A stretch of 64,000 nucleotides of DNA. It comes from Terrimonas pollutisoli (GTDB taxonomy: Bacteria > Bacteroidota > Bacteroidia > Chitinophagales > Chitinophagaceae). The number at the start of each line of letters is the position of its first letter. Within the stretch, counting starts at the first letter, position 1. The position numbers and the translations under genes are program-made. Under the pieces are notes generated by a model that worked only from the letters and a program-made list of their open reading frames with translations, did not search any database and had not been told where the DNA came from. This document shows positions 33,770-42,669 of this stretch, piece after piece. The stretch is from positions 337,506 to 401,505 of the forward strand of contig NZ_JARKNA010000005.1 in assembly GCF_029360765.1 (NCBI RefSeq), read 5' to 3'.

Positions 33770-35167
33770 ATGACAAAGGAATTGCTTCAATCATTCAAAA
33801 ACAGTTTGCGTGGTAAACTGGTGCTCTCAACTGATGCTAATTATGACACAGCACGAAAAGTGTACAATGGTATGATCGATAAAAGACCTGCCATGATCGC
33901 TCAGTGTGAAGATGTACAGGATATAATTGCCTGTGTAAACTTTGCCCGGGAAAATAAAATATTGCTGGCAGTGAGAGGCGGCGGACACAATGCCGGGGGA
34001 TTGGGCATTTGCGATGATGGCCTGGTAATCGATCTGTCATTGTTAAAATCCATCCAGATAAATGCCGCTGATAAAACTGTCAGAGTACAGGGCGGCTGTC
34101 TTTTAAAGGAAGTGGATGCAGCTACTCATGCGGTAGGGATGACCGTGCCGTCCGGTATTTTCGGCACCACAGGTGTTGGCGGTCTTACCCTCGGAGGTGG
34201 ACTTGGACATTTGACAAGACACTATGGTCTTTCTATCGATAACCTTTTAGAAGCGGAAATGATACTGGCTGATGGCCGGCGTGTGACCGCATCCGCCAAA
34301 GAAAACCCCGACCTTTTTTGGGCCATTCGCGGCGGCGGTGGCAACTTCGGTGTCGTGGTTTCATTTCTTTTCCAATTGAGACCGGTACATACGGTTTACG
34401 GCGGTCCCATGCTTTGGGAACTGGAGGATTCAGAAGAAATGCTGCGCTGGTATCATGATTTTATTACAAAAGCACCGGATACCATCAATGGTTTTTTTGC
34501 TTTTCTTACTGTTCCACCGGTCGATCCATTCCCCGAACATTTGCGCCTGAAAAAAATGTGTGGTGTAGTTTGGTGCTATACCGGCGATATGGATAAAGCG
34601 GAAGAAATATTTAAACCAATCCGGGCTGTTAAAAAAGCATCTTTGGATTTTGTGGGGCCGCTTCCTGTGCCTGCTTTGCAAACCATGTTTGATGCATTGT
34701 ATCCGCCGGGCCTGCAATGGTATTGGAAAGCAGATTATGTGAAAGATGTGGATGAAACTTCGATTCAGCTTCATGCTAAGTATGGAAGAGAAATGCCACA
34801 ACCGCTTTCGACCATGCACATGTATCCTGTCAATGGTTTTGCTTCCAGGATTGGCAAAAATGATACAGCATGGAACTATCGTGATGCCAACTATGCGGTT
34901 GTTATCGTAGGTATTGAAGAAGATCCTTCAAAAAAAGACACCGTGATCAATTGGGCCAAAGATTATTGGAGTGCCTTACACCCATACTCAGCTGGTGGCG
35001 CTTATATCAACTTCATGATGGATGAAGGTGAAGACAGAATAAAGGCGACTTATGGCGATAACTATAAAAAACTAGCTTCGATAAAAGCAAAATACGATCC
35101 CAATAATTTGTTCCGGGTGAACCAAAATATAAAACCACAAAAAACAGAAGCGGGAGCTATTGCCTGA
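33770..35167 (+). CDS. FAD-linked oxidoreductase with BBE C-terminus
   Basis: 465 residues. An FAD-binding type 4 (VAO/PCMH) domain covers residues ~35-210. It has the flavin-attachment His H73 in VRGGGHNAGG and the pyrophosphate loops VPSGIFGTTGVGGLTLGGG and IRGGGGNFGVV. A substrate domain follows, and a berberine-bridge-enzyme tail lies at YDPNNLFRVNQNI near residue 445. The family oxidises alcohols, sugars or alkaloid-like compounds with oxygen; the substrate is unknown. No signal peptide. It leads a three-gene row with the haemoglobin and cyclase genes (38 and 53 bases apart). Confidence 0.93.
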   Translation: MTKELLQSFKNSLRGKLVLSTDANYDTARKVYNGMIDKRPAMIAQCEDVQDIIACVNFARENKILLAVRGGGHNAGGLGICDDGLVIDLSLLKSIQINAADKTVRVQGGCLLKEVDAATHAVGMTVPSGIFGTTGVGGLTLGGGLGHLTRHYGLSIDNLLEAEMILADGRRVTASAKENPDLFWAIRGGGGNFGVVVSFLFQLRPVHTVYGGPMLWELEDSEEMLRWYHDFITKAPDTINGFFAFLTVPPVDPFPEHLRLKKMCGVVWCYTGDMDKAEEIFKPIRAVKKASLDFVGPLPVPALQTMFDALYPPGLQWYWKADYVKDVDETSIQLHAKYGREMPQPLSTMHMYPVNGFASRIGKNDTAWNYRDANYAVVIVGIEEDPSKKDTVINWAKDYWSALHPYSAGGAYINFMMDEGEDRIKATYGDNYKKLASIKAKYDPNNLFRVNQNIKPQKTEAGAIA

Positions 35168-35205
35168 TCTGGTTATTATCGATTACACCAGCAAAATGTT
35201 TTGTT

Positions 35206-35589
35206 ATGGAAAATACATCAGCAACCACTCAAAAACCATCTCTATACGAAAGATTAGGTGGCGAGCAAGGGTTAAGGAAGATTGTGAACGATATTCTTGA
35301 TAAGAATTTCAGCAACCCTAAAATCAGTCACCATTTCAAGAATGTTGACATGAACAAACTTAAACAACTTGTATTTGAATTCTTTTCCATGGGCACAGGC
35401 GGTCCGCATATTTACACGGGACGGGATATGCGATCGGCTCATGCCCATCTTGGAATAAGTCAAAGGGATTTTTCCCTGGGAAATGATGATGTATCAGAAG
35501 CCTTGAAAGAAAATGGTGTTTCCAAAGCAGAGATTGATGAAGTAATAGGAATTCTTAATTCGATGAAAGGAGATGTTGTAACAGTTTAG
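35206..35589 (+). CDS. Group 1 truncated haemoglobin
   Basis: 127 residues, standard for TrHb1. It begins SLYERLGGEQGLRKIVNDIL and has the FFSMGTGGP turn and a YTGRDMRSAHAHLGIS segment in which H79 is the proximal haem ligand. The distal B10 aromatic is in the KNFSNPKISHHF helix region. TrHb1 proteins bind oxygen or nitric oxide and may act in NO dioxygenation or gas sensing. It sits between an oxygen-using flavoprotein and an adenylate cyclase, which hints at a gas-linked role, but no direct link can be shown. Confidence 0.92.
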   Translation: MENTSATTQKPSLYERLGGEQGLRKIVNDILDKNFSNPKISHHFKNVDMNKLKQLVFEFFSMGTGGPHIYTGRDMRSAHAHLGISQRDFSLGNDDVSEALKENGVSKAEIDEVIGILNSMKGDVVTV

Positions 35590-35642
35590 CTGCTTAAAAT
35601 TCCTTGTCGCTTTCTTATTTATAAACCCAAACCACTTTTGTT

Positions 35643-36473
35643 ATGCCCCTCTACATGGATCTTCATAAAGGAGTGCCTGGTGGTATAAAGAGAGATGAGA
35701 TCGAGAGAGCTCATCTGCAGGATCTCGCAGTGCAGGAAAGACATGGTGTCAAGTATCATAAGTTCTGGGTAAACGAAGAACAGGGCACTATCTTCTGCCT
35801 GATCGAAGGACCCAGCAAAGAAGCCTGCACGGCTTGTCATGCAGAAGCACATGGCAATATTGCCTGTGAGATCATCGAAGTGCACCCAACCGATATCGCC
35901 ACATTTTTGGGTCCAGATCATTCTACTCCCACCGGCCTGGCCGTTCATCCGGATGGCAAACTTGATTCTTCCGTTCGTACTTTTCTTTTTACTGATATCG
36001 TTGGTTCAACCAGCCTGACTGAAGAATATGGAGATATTATGGCAATGACGATACTGAGAAAACATAACGAAATAGTAAGGGATAACCTGAACAATAACAA
36101 TGGCCGGGAAGTGAAACATACAGGCGATGGCATTATGGCTACGTTCAATTCTACTTCCAAAGCCGTGAGAACCGCCCTGGAAATTCAAAAAGATCTGGCC
36201 GCCTACAGAGAAACAAATCCTGGTATACATCTGCATGTAAAGATTGGTATCAATGCCGGTGAACCCGTTACGGAAGGTAACGATTTCTTTGGCGCGGCAG
36301 TACAACTGACCAAACGATTATGCGACCTGGCCGATCCGGGGCAGGTACTTATTTCTGAAGTTGTAAAAGGTTTGTGTATGGGTAGAAACTTCCAGTTCGC
36401 TGACCTCGGTGATCAGCATCTTAAAGGATTTGCACAGCCCATCAAAGTTTTTGTAGCACTTGACTACTGGTGA
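35643..36473 (+). CDS. DUF4242 domain fused to class III adenylate cyclase
   Basis: 276 residues. Residues 1-85 match the small ferredoxin-like DUF4242 (nickel-binding SCO4226-like) domain, with conserved KYHKFWVNEEQGTIFCLIEG and CHAEAHGN. Residues ~110-276 form a class III cyclase. Metal ligands are D118 (FTDIVGST) and D162 (KHTGDG). K158 and D214 fit ATP selectivity, and R225 is the transition-state Arg. The expected catalytic Asn position is Q221 (AAVQLTKRL), which may lower activity or mark a subfamily. Predicted to make cAMP in the cytoplasm, gated by whatever the N-terminal domain binds. Confidence 0.88.
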   Translation: MPLYMDLHKGVPGGIKRDEIERAHLQDLAVQERHGVKYHKFWVNEEQGTIFCLIEGPSKEACTACHAEAHGNIACEIIEVHPTDIATFLGPDHSTPTGLAVHPDGKLDSSVRTFLFTDIVGSTSLTEEYGDIMAMTILRKHNEIVRDNLNNNNGREVKHTGDGIMATFNSTSKAVRTALEIQKDLAAYRETNPGIHLHVKIGINAGEPVTEGNDFFGAAVQLTKRLCDLADPGQVLISEVVKGLCMGRNFQFADLGDQHLKGFAQPIKVFVALDYW

Positions 36474-36544
36474 TCCGGGCTTTTCTTTTGTTTCTATTGA
36501 CCAGGTATTCAATATTGAAAAAATCAATCATACTAATAATTGCT

Positions 36545-37114
36545 TCATAATTTATCCAGTATCGTATATCCCAACGCTAATAGATCTTCCGTTGATGTGA
36601 CAGCCGGAGTAAGCCTGATGGAATATTTTTCTTTCATCGCTGCGGGCAGGATGTCGGAGATTTCATACAAGTCATCCACGTCCACACCATACTTATCATC
36701 CACATGAGAAGTGGCGCCTTTGAACCCGGTATGACGATAGAACGCAGTTTTTTTAGCCTGCTGAATGGCGATTCCTTTATTGGGTGCAGCGGCAATCACT
36801 TTGTAGTGAAATTCTTCAAACTCGCCGGGCTTATAACCACCCAGGTTAATGAAAAACAATCTTACTAACTCTTCGTGAGTACTGGTGTTGTTCTCATCAC
36901 GGTTTACAACACTGACATCAAAGTTGTCTACCCTGTTTACTTCACGCCATGCATCAATATGAATTTTTTGATTGGCTTCCGGCCAAAAATCAAAGATATC
37001 GGGCAAAAGATCTTTCAGGTCAGTTCCGATGGCAAAGAAAATATCGTGTTGTTCGGTGTTTCTCCCGGACGGTTTACAGCCCAACAGCAACATAAAAAGC
37101 TTCAATGGTTTCAT
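36545..37114 (-). CDS. DUF1543 protein
   Basis: 189 residues from ATG 37114; GTG and TTG codons just upstream are in frame but unnecessary. Starts MKPLKLFMLLLGCKPSGRNTEQHDIFF and contains FWPEANQKIHIDAWREVNRVDNFDV, both strongly characteristic of DUF1543, with two similar alpha/beta halves. The second half has KEKYSIRLTPAVTSTEDLLALGY. Cytoplasmic, function unknown. Convergent with the cyclase gene. Confidence 0.9.
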   Translation of the reverse strand: MKPLKLFMLLLGCKPSGRNTEQHDIFFAIGTDLKDLLPDIFDFWPEANQKIHIDAWREVNRVDNFDVSVVNRDENNTSTHEELVRLFFINLGGYKPGEFEEFHYKVIAAAPNKGIAIQQAKKTAFYRHTGFKGATSHVDDKYGVDVDDLYEISDILPAAMKEKYSIRLTPAVTSTEDLLALGYTILDKL

Positions 37115-37172
37115 CACCAAATTTAAAGGTTTATCAAACCTTAGCCATTCAGCTCTGCTGCTTCGGCTTGCT

Positions 37173-37199
37173 TAAACAAAAGGACTCCTTTCGAGCCCT
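37173..37199 (-). terminator. Minus-strand terminator of the helicase gene
   Basis: Read on the minus strand, AGGGCTC pairs with GAGTCCT (one G-U) around GAAAG and is followed by TTTTGTTT. Confidence 0.65.
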
Positions 37200-37223
37200 T
37201 TTATTTTCGACAGTGATATTCTT

Positions 37224-38486
37224 TTATGAACGATCAGCTGAATAAAATGGACGGGCATTTCTTCTCTTCCCGTAAAAATTATTCCCGTTGCCGGAATTCC
37301 GTTTTTGGAATGACGGACGTTGAACTGCCTGTACTACAGGTTGACTGTTACCGGTCATCACGTAGGGATGTTCTGTTACAACTGGTAAATCTTTTTTGAT
37401 CAGCTTTTGAATCGCTTTCAATTCATCTCTTTCCTCTGCATCGCAAAACGAAATAGCGATACCACTTGCCCCTGCTCTTCCGGTACGGCCAATGCGATGT
37501 ACATAGGTTTCCGGAACATCCGGCAGATCATGATTGATTACATGCGTCAACTCATCAATATCAATCCCGCGGGCGGCGATATCGGTAGCTACCAATATTC
37601 TTGTCCGTCGTGATTTGAAATTGGTCAATGCCGATTGCCTGGCATTTTGGGATTTATTACCATGAATGGCTTCGGCCGTGATGCCGGCAGCTTTCAAATT
37701 TTTGGCAATCTTATCGGCGCCATGCTTGGTACGGCTAAATACTAAAGCTGTTTGAATACGGGTATCTTCCAATAAATGAATCAACAGCGATCTCTTATTT
37801 TGCTTTTCAACAAAATATAATGTTTGTTGTATCGTGTCAGCAGTAGATGAAACCGGCGTTACTTCTACTTTACCGGGATTGGTTAATAATACATCGGCAA
37901 GCCGTTGTATTTCGGGCGGCATGGTAGCGGAGAAAAAAAGTGTTTGTCTTTTGGCCGGCAATTTTGCAATGATCTTTTTTACATCATGTACAAAACCCAT
38001 GTCCAGCATCCTATCTGCTTCATCTAATACAAAAAAATTGATATCACGAAGCGAAATATGACCCTGATTCATCAGGTCGAGCAAACGACCCGGCGTAGCC
38101 ACCAGTATATCAACACCGCGACGCAGTGCATTTACCTGTGGCACCTGTGACACACCGCCAAAAATAACAAGCTTGTGCAGATTAAGATATCTTCCATAGG
38201 CTTTGAAACTTTCTTCGATTTGTATAGCCAGTTCCCTGGTAGGCGTCAGCACCAATGCCCTGATACCACGATGACGGGTAGGTGATGATTGCTGATGCAT
38301 TAATTGCAGAAGCGGGATGGCAAAGGCTGCTGTTTTACCAGTGCCGGTTTGTGCACAGCCGAGCAGATCTCTTTGCTGTAAAATAATGGGGATGGATTGT
38401 TCCTGGATAGGTGTAGGTTTTGTGTAACCTTCATGAGCTAAAGCCTTGAGCACCGGCTCAATGAGCGGCAAATTGTGAAATGACAA
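37224..38486 (-). CDS. rhlE: DEAD-box RNA helicase of the RhlE type
   Basis: 420 residues. The start is TTG at 38486: an in-frame stop lies five codons upstream, and the expected family N-terminus (M)[15 protein letters not shown] begins exactly here. Motifs are complete: [10 protein letters not shown] (Q motif), AQTGTGKT (Walker A), PTRELA, DEAD in [18 protein letters not shown] and HRIGRTGR. A basic, disordered tail ([20 protein letters not shown]) follows, as is usual for RhlE. Role: ATP-dependent RNA unwinding in ribosome assembly, mRNA decay or cold adaptation. Confidence 0.95.
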   Translation of the reverse strand: MSFHNLPLIEPVLKALAHEGYTKPTPIQEQSIPIILQQRDLLGCAQTGTGKTAAFAIPLLQLMHQQSSPTRHRGIRALVLTPTRELAIQIEESFKAYGRYLNLHKLVIFGGVSQVPQVNALRRGVDILVATPGRLLDLMNQGHISLRDINFFVLDEADRMLDMGFVHDVKKIIAKLPAKRQTLFFSATMPPEIQRLADVLLTNPGKVEVTPVSSTADTIQQTLYFVEKQNKRSLLIHLLEDTRIQTALVFSRTKHGADKIAKNLKAAGITAEAIHGNKSQNARQSALTNFKSRRTRILVATDIAARGIDIDELTHVINHDLPDVPETYVHRIGRTGRAGASGIAISFCDAEERDELKAIQKLIKKDLPVVTEHPYVMTGNSQPVVQAVQRPSFQKRNSGNGNNFYGKRRNARPFYSADRS

Positions 38487-38815
38487 TTGAATAAAATTTG
38501 ATTAAAAAAATATGGTAAGGCTATCTACTTATTTGAAGATACTTTACCCGCCTTACGTTAAGCTATCACGACATTTGAGGAGAAAAAATCAAAACAAACT
38601 GAGTGAGAAATAACATATAAGAAAGGCGAAGATAATGTTTTTTCCGGGAATGAGTTGATAAGTTTTAATCGTGGTATCGTCTGGCCGTTTCAACGAGTAG
38701 TGATTTTACTGAAGTGTTTCGGGTTAAATTGATAAATCTCTAAACCTACAACTTATCATCCTTACTGTTTACGCATCAAAATAGTTAACTTAGAAAAGTA
38801 TTCAGAAATGCATTC
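38487..38815. other. Intergenic stretch between divergent genes
   Basis: About 330 bases between the helicase and AraC genes, AT-rich. Promoters for both genes must lie here, but I cannot place them. No RNA or repeat is recognised. Confidence 0.4.
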
Positions 38816-39622
38816 ATGAACTATTATACCATAGCGCCATCACCCATATTATCTCCTTACGTCCGGTTTTTCTGGGTGCTCGAAAGTGATGAACCCTATT
38901 GCCATCGCTCCGTGGCAGATGGCTGTGTTGAAATGATATTTCACTACAAAGGACTGTTTAATGAAATAACAACGCCCGGCAAGTCTGAACAATCATTTAC
39001 AAGCGGGCTACACGGTCCATCACAAAACTTCAGACGCTTTACGATAGACAGAGGCTTTGGCATATTTGGTATTTACCTCTACCCTTTTGCCATTCCGCAT
39101 CTTTTTTCAATCCCTGCCAATGAACTAAGTGACCAGATGCCAGACCTTGAAAGTTTGACTGGCCCCGATGGCAGAGAACTAGAAGAAAAAATAATACTTG
39201 CTTCCAATAATAGCCAAAGGGTTTCTATTTTATCTTCCTGGTTAGAAAAAAAAATATTGAAGAATAAAGCCGTTCAGCAACCTGCATTCGTATCCATTAT
39301 CAGCAATATCATTCATTCAAAGACCCTGAGATCCGTAGATGAATTGGCAAAAAGATCCTTTCTTTCTATGCGCCAGTTTGAAAGAAATTTCAAAATCTTT
39401 TCTGGCTTCAGCCCTAAATTATATTCCCGGATCATCCGCTTTCAATTTGCAACGCAGCAATATGGAACCTGTTATAAAACATTAACGGATATTGCTTATG
39501 ATTGCGGCTATTATGATCAGTCGCATTTTATTCACGACTTCAAACAATTTTCGGGTTATCATCCCAAACAATATTTTTCAGGAAAAGCAGAAGGTGTGGA
39601 ATGGAAAGAATCATACAGTTAA
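38816..39622 (+). CDS. AraC-family regulator with DUF6597-like N-terminus
   Basis: 268 residues. The N-terminal domain YYTIAPSPILSPYVRFFWVLESDE plus FRRFTIDRGFGIFGIYLYPFAIPHLF is the DUF6597 pattern that often precedes AraC helix-turn-helix domains in Bacteroidota. The two DNA-binding helices pairs lie at ~160-262 (VDELAKRSFLSMRQFERNFKIFSGFSPKLY and LTDIAYDCGYYDQSHFIHDFKQFSGYHPKQY). It is followed 11 bases later by a membrane-protein gene, so the two probably form an operon. Confidence 0.9.
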   Translation: MNYYTIAPSPILSPYVRFFWVLESDEPYCHRSVADGCVEMIFHYKGLFNEITTPGKSEQSFTSGLHGPSQNFRRFTIDRGFGIFGIYLYPFAIPHLFSIPANELSDQMPDLESLTGPDGRELEEKIILASNNSQRVSILSSWLEKKILKNKAVQQPAFVSIISNIIHSKTLRSVDELAKRSFLSMRQFERNFKIFSGFSPKLYSRIIRFQFATQQYGTCYKTLTDIAYDCGYYDQSHFIHDFKQFSGYHPKQYFSGKAEGVEWKESYS

Positions 39623-39633
39623 ATCGATAAACA

Positions 39634-40104
39634 TTGCAAAAGCATTTTTGGAAAACGATTCTACTCTCGGGTTTGCTTGTCGGCAGCCTTGACATCATTG
39701 CCGCATTGGTACAGTTTTATAGCAAAACTGGAAAAGACCCTTTGATCGTATTGAAGTATATTGCCAGCGCTGTGTTTGGCAAATCAGCCTATTCAGGAAG
39801 TAATAGCATGGCTGTTTGGGGATTACTGCTCCATTTTCTGATCGCTTTTATATGGACGATCTTTTTCTTTCTTATTTACCCGAAGCTTAAATTACTTTCC
39901 TGGAATCGCATCGTTACCGGCATTATATATGGCATTTTTATCTGGATAATAATGACCCAGGTAGTGGTGCCTATAAGTAAAGCAACAGCTGGAGCTTTTA
40001 ATGTAAAGAACGCTATTATTGCTGTTTTGATATTGATAGCGGTCATCGGTATACCACTTTCTTTTATTGCACATCGTTTTTATTCAATAAGGGTAACGGC
40101 ATAA
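39634..40104 (+). CDS. YagU/DUF1440-like membrane protein
   Basis: 156 residues with four hydrophobic helices (about 7-27, 60-82, 90-112 and 124-148). The start must be TTG 39634: a stop lies two codons upstream and the next Met comes only at about residue 58, inside the conserved part. The sequence KTILLSGLLVGSLDIIAALVQFY is typical of the inner-membrane YagU-like family (acid-resistance associated in enterobacteria). It directly follows the AraC gene with an 11-base gap. Confidence 0.78.
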   Translation: MQKHFWKTILLSGLLVGSLDIIAALVQFYSKTGKDPLIVLKYIASAVFGKSAYSGSNSMAVWGLLLHFLIAFIWTIFFFLIYPKLKLLSWNRIVTGIIYGIFIWIIMTQVVVPISKATAGAFNVKNAIIAVLILIAVIGIPLSFIAHRFYSIRVTA

Positions 40105-40169
40105 TAAAATGTCGTTTTTTTCCAATTTTCATAAAAGTTTAAGGTAGAATTTTGATCTAAATAACAATT

Positions 40170-40547
40170 ATGAAAATACCCGGACAATACAACCAGTTAA
40201 TGCCTTACCTGATCCTAAAAGACACGGATGGATTCAGAAAATTTATGGCAAATGTTTTTGATGCTACAGAACAATTGATAGTTCCTGCTGAAGACGGAAC
40301 AGTGATGCACGGTGAGCTAAAAGTTGGCAATGCTGTGATCATGTTTGCTGAAACAGGCAGGCAATTTTCCGTAATGAATGCTGGCATGTATATACATGTG
40401 GATGATGCAGATGCTACTTACAAAAAAGCACTAGCGGCGGGAGCTTTAACTGTTGAAGGCCAAGAACCGGCTGATAAAGATTATGGACGTGCCTGCGGCG
40501 TAAAAGATCCGTTTGGGAATGTGTGGTGGATTACGTCAGTCATCTGA
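40170..40547 (+). CDS. VOC-family protein (PhnB/glyoxalase-like)
   Basis: 125 residues built of two beta-alpha-beta-beta-beta units: MPYLILKDTDGFRKFMANVFDATEQ ... VMHGELKVGNAVIMFAE, then MYIHVDDADATYKKALAAGA ... GVKDPFGNVWWITSVI. This is the PhnB-type vicinal-oxygen-chelate fold; the usual His and Glu metal ligands are only partly evident (H48, E50). Reaction unknown (resistance, isomerase or binding). Convergent with the pullulanase gene with four bases between the stops. Confidence 0.88.
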   Translation: MKIPGQYNQLMPYLILKDTDGFRKFMANVFDATEQLIVPAEDGTVMHGELKVGNAVIMFAETGRQFSVMNAGMYIHVDDADATYKKALAAGALTVEGQEPADKDYGRACGVKDPFGNVWWITSVI

Positions 40548-40551
40548 TTTT

Positions 40552-42519
40552 TTACTGGTAAAAGATTGTACAACTCCTGGCTGCAGCTGACATCGGGTTT
40601 TTAACGGAATGATAATAAACTTCCTGGCCGGGTAATGAATGTTTTTGCCAATTTCCCGGTGGTAAATCAATTTTTATTTCCCCTGGATTACTGTTGTAAA
40701 CAACTAGTATCTTGTTCCACTTGTCCTTCATCATTTTCCCGTTAATTGTATAAGCAACAACTCCCTCACCAGTTTTTAAAAACCTGATATTCTCTGTTAC
40801 ATCTTTACCGCTGCTTATCCGGAAAGCAGGATGCTCTTTCCGCAATTTAATCAATGCCTTCACATAGTCAAACACATCTTTATTCTTTGTTTTCAAACTC
40901 CAGTCAATAGCATTAATACTGTCACCGGCATTGAATGAATTTTCGTTGCCCTTTTTACTACGCAAAAATTCCGTACCTGCATGTAAAAAAGAAATGCCCT
41001 GTGAAGTCAACACTATGCTCAATGCCAGTTTGTGCATTTCTTTTCTTTCTGCTTCTGTCACATCAGGCGCAGAAAGAGTCAGTTTATCCCAAAGCACATG
41101 ATTGTCGTGGCACTCTGCATAGGTAACCGTACTGGAAGGATTAACAGAGTAAGGTGCTTTGGAATAATTCACTTTGCTATAATCAACCTGCGGGTGTTTG
41201 ATTGAAGCCACTACTCCGAACTTAATACTTTCTTCCATGCCCAGCCGGCCACTGGCAAAGCCTTTCTCGTCATTCACAAATACACTGCCTTTTATTCCGT
41301 CCCGTATATCGTCGCTGAATACAGCAATATTATCCAACCTGTAAGCGTATTTTTTTACCGCTCTTTTTGTTTCAGCCAAGGGTGATGCACCTGCTGTCCA
41401 TCCCTCGCCATACAATAAAATATCCGGTTTTATTTTTCTCAATTCTTTAGCGATTATATTCATGGTTTCAATATCATGCACTCCCATCAGGTCAAACCGG
41501 AAACCATCGATATGGTATTCCTTTACCCAATACTTTAGCGACTCCAGCATAAACTTGCGCACCATCGGTCTTTCACTCGCCGTTTCATTACCGCAAGCCG
41601 TGGCATTGGAGAATTTTCCTTCCGGTGTTTGCCGGTAATAATAACCGGGCACCAGTTGATTGAAATAAGAATCTTCTGTCAGCATGGTATGATTATACAC
41701 GACATCCATCACAATGTTTAATCCGTTTGCATGAAATGTTTTCACCAACTCCTTAAACTCACGAATCCGAGTGAGCCCATCATAAGGATTGGTGCTGTAA
41801 GAACCTTCCGTGGTATTATAATTCAGCGGATCATAACCCCAATTGTATTGCGGTTTGTCGAGTTTGGTTTCATCAACCGAATAAAAATCATACAGCGGTA
41901 AAATATGTACATGTGTTACTCCAAGTTCCTTGATATGATCCAGCCCGGTGCTTAACCCTTCTTCGTTAACTGTTGCTTTTTCTGTGAGCCCTAAAAATTT
42001 TCCTTTGTTTTTGATCCCGGAATTCATGGCAATACTTGCATCTCTTATATGCAATTCATAAATGATTGCGTCCGTCGAATTTTTCAACAGGCTGCCTTTA
42101 TCTTTCTCCCACCCGGCAGGATTTGCAAGCTCCAAATTGACGATCATACCTCTTCTGCCATTTACACCAACTGCCTTTGCATATGGATCAGGAACTTCCT
42201 TTGACCATTCCTGTTTTATCCTCACCCTGAATACATAAAATTTTCCCTGCTGATCGCCTTTGATTGAAGCAGTCCATGTACCGCTGATACTTTTTTTCAT
42301 GGAAATGGTTTGAATGGCTTCGCCGCCAATTCCTTCATTGTACAAACGCAATTCAACTTCATCGGCCGTTGGCGACCAGATGCGGAAGAAAGATTGTTGT
42401 GGTGTATACTGCAGACCGAGGTCAGTACCAACGTAAACGGGATAATTATCAAACCTACCGGGCTGTGTTTTTGTAATGCATGGTATGAGCAGGCCGATCA
42501 GCATAAGAACTTTATTCAT
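40552..42519 (-). CDS. pulA: Secreted type I pullulanase (GH13)
   Basis: 655 residues from ATG 42519, which places the signal peptide MNKVLMLIGLLIPCITKTQ at the very N-terminus; a start 36 bases upstream is less likely. A CBM48-like N-terminal domain (VYVGTDLGLQYTPQQSFFRIWSP) and the type I hallmark YNWGYDPLNYN are followed by the GH13 barrel. Catalytic residues are D343 (GFRFDLMGVHD), E372 (YGEGW) and D472 (ECHDNH). Function: hydrolysis of alpha-1,6 branches of pullulan, starch or glycogen. It stands alone here, without susCD or other amylases. Confidence 0.93.
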   Translation of the reverse strand: MNKVLMLIGLLIPCITKTQPGRFDNYPVYVGTDLGLQYTPQQSFFRIWSPTADEVELRLYNEGIGGEAIQTISMKKSISGTWTASIKGDQQGKFYVFRVRIKQEWSKEVPDPYAKAVGVNGRRGMIVNLELANPAGWEKDKGSLLKNSTDAIIYELHIRDASIAMNSGIKNKGKFLGLTEKATVNEEGLSTGLDHIKELGVTHVHILPLYDFYSVDETKLDKPQYNWGYDPLNYNTTEGSYSTNPYDGLTRIREFKELVKTFHANGLNIVMDVVYNHTMLTEDSYFNQLVPGYYYRQTPEGKFSNATACGNETASERPMVRKFMLESLKYWVKEYHIDGFRFDLMGVHDIETMNIIAKELRKIKPDILLYGEGWTAGASPLAETKRAVKKYAYRLDNIAVFSDDIRDGIKGSVFVNDEKGFASGRLGMEESIKFGVVASIKHPQVDYSKVNYSKAPYSVNPSSTVTYAECHDNHVLWDKLTLSAPDVTEAERKEMHKLALSIVLTSQGISFLHAGTEFLRSKKGNENSFNAGDSINAIDWSLKTKNKDVFDYVKALIKLRKEHPAFRISSGKDVTENIRFLKTGEGVVAYTINGKMMKDKWNKILVVYNSNPGEIKIDLPPGNWQKHSLPGQEVYYHSVKNPMSAAARSCTIFYQ

Positions 42520-42540
42520 GAACCATTTTATTTTACCACT

Positions 42541-42573
42541 TAAAGATACTCGCAATATTTGCTATTACGCAAA
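42541..42573 (-). promoter_or_regulatory. Candidate promoter of the pullulanase gene
   Basis: On the minus strand TTTG (42573-42570), a 21-base spacer and TATCTTTA (42548-42541) come close to TTTG-N19-TAnnTTTG, with one mismatch and 22 bases to the ATG. Confidence 0.4.
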
Positions 42574-42669
42574 CGGTTGTGAACATTCACCCGTCAAAAA
42601 AATCTTCGTTGATTGAATGTTTACGTGTAAATTGGCGCTTCATTATTTGACACAAATACCTTTTGCGAT

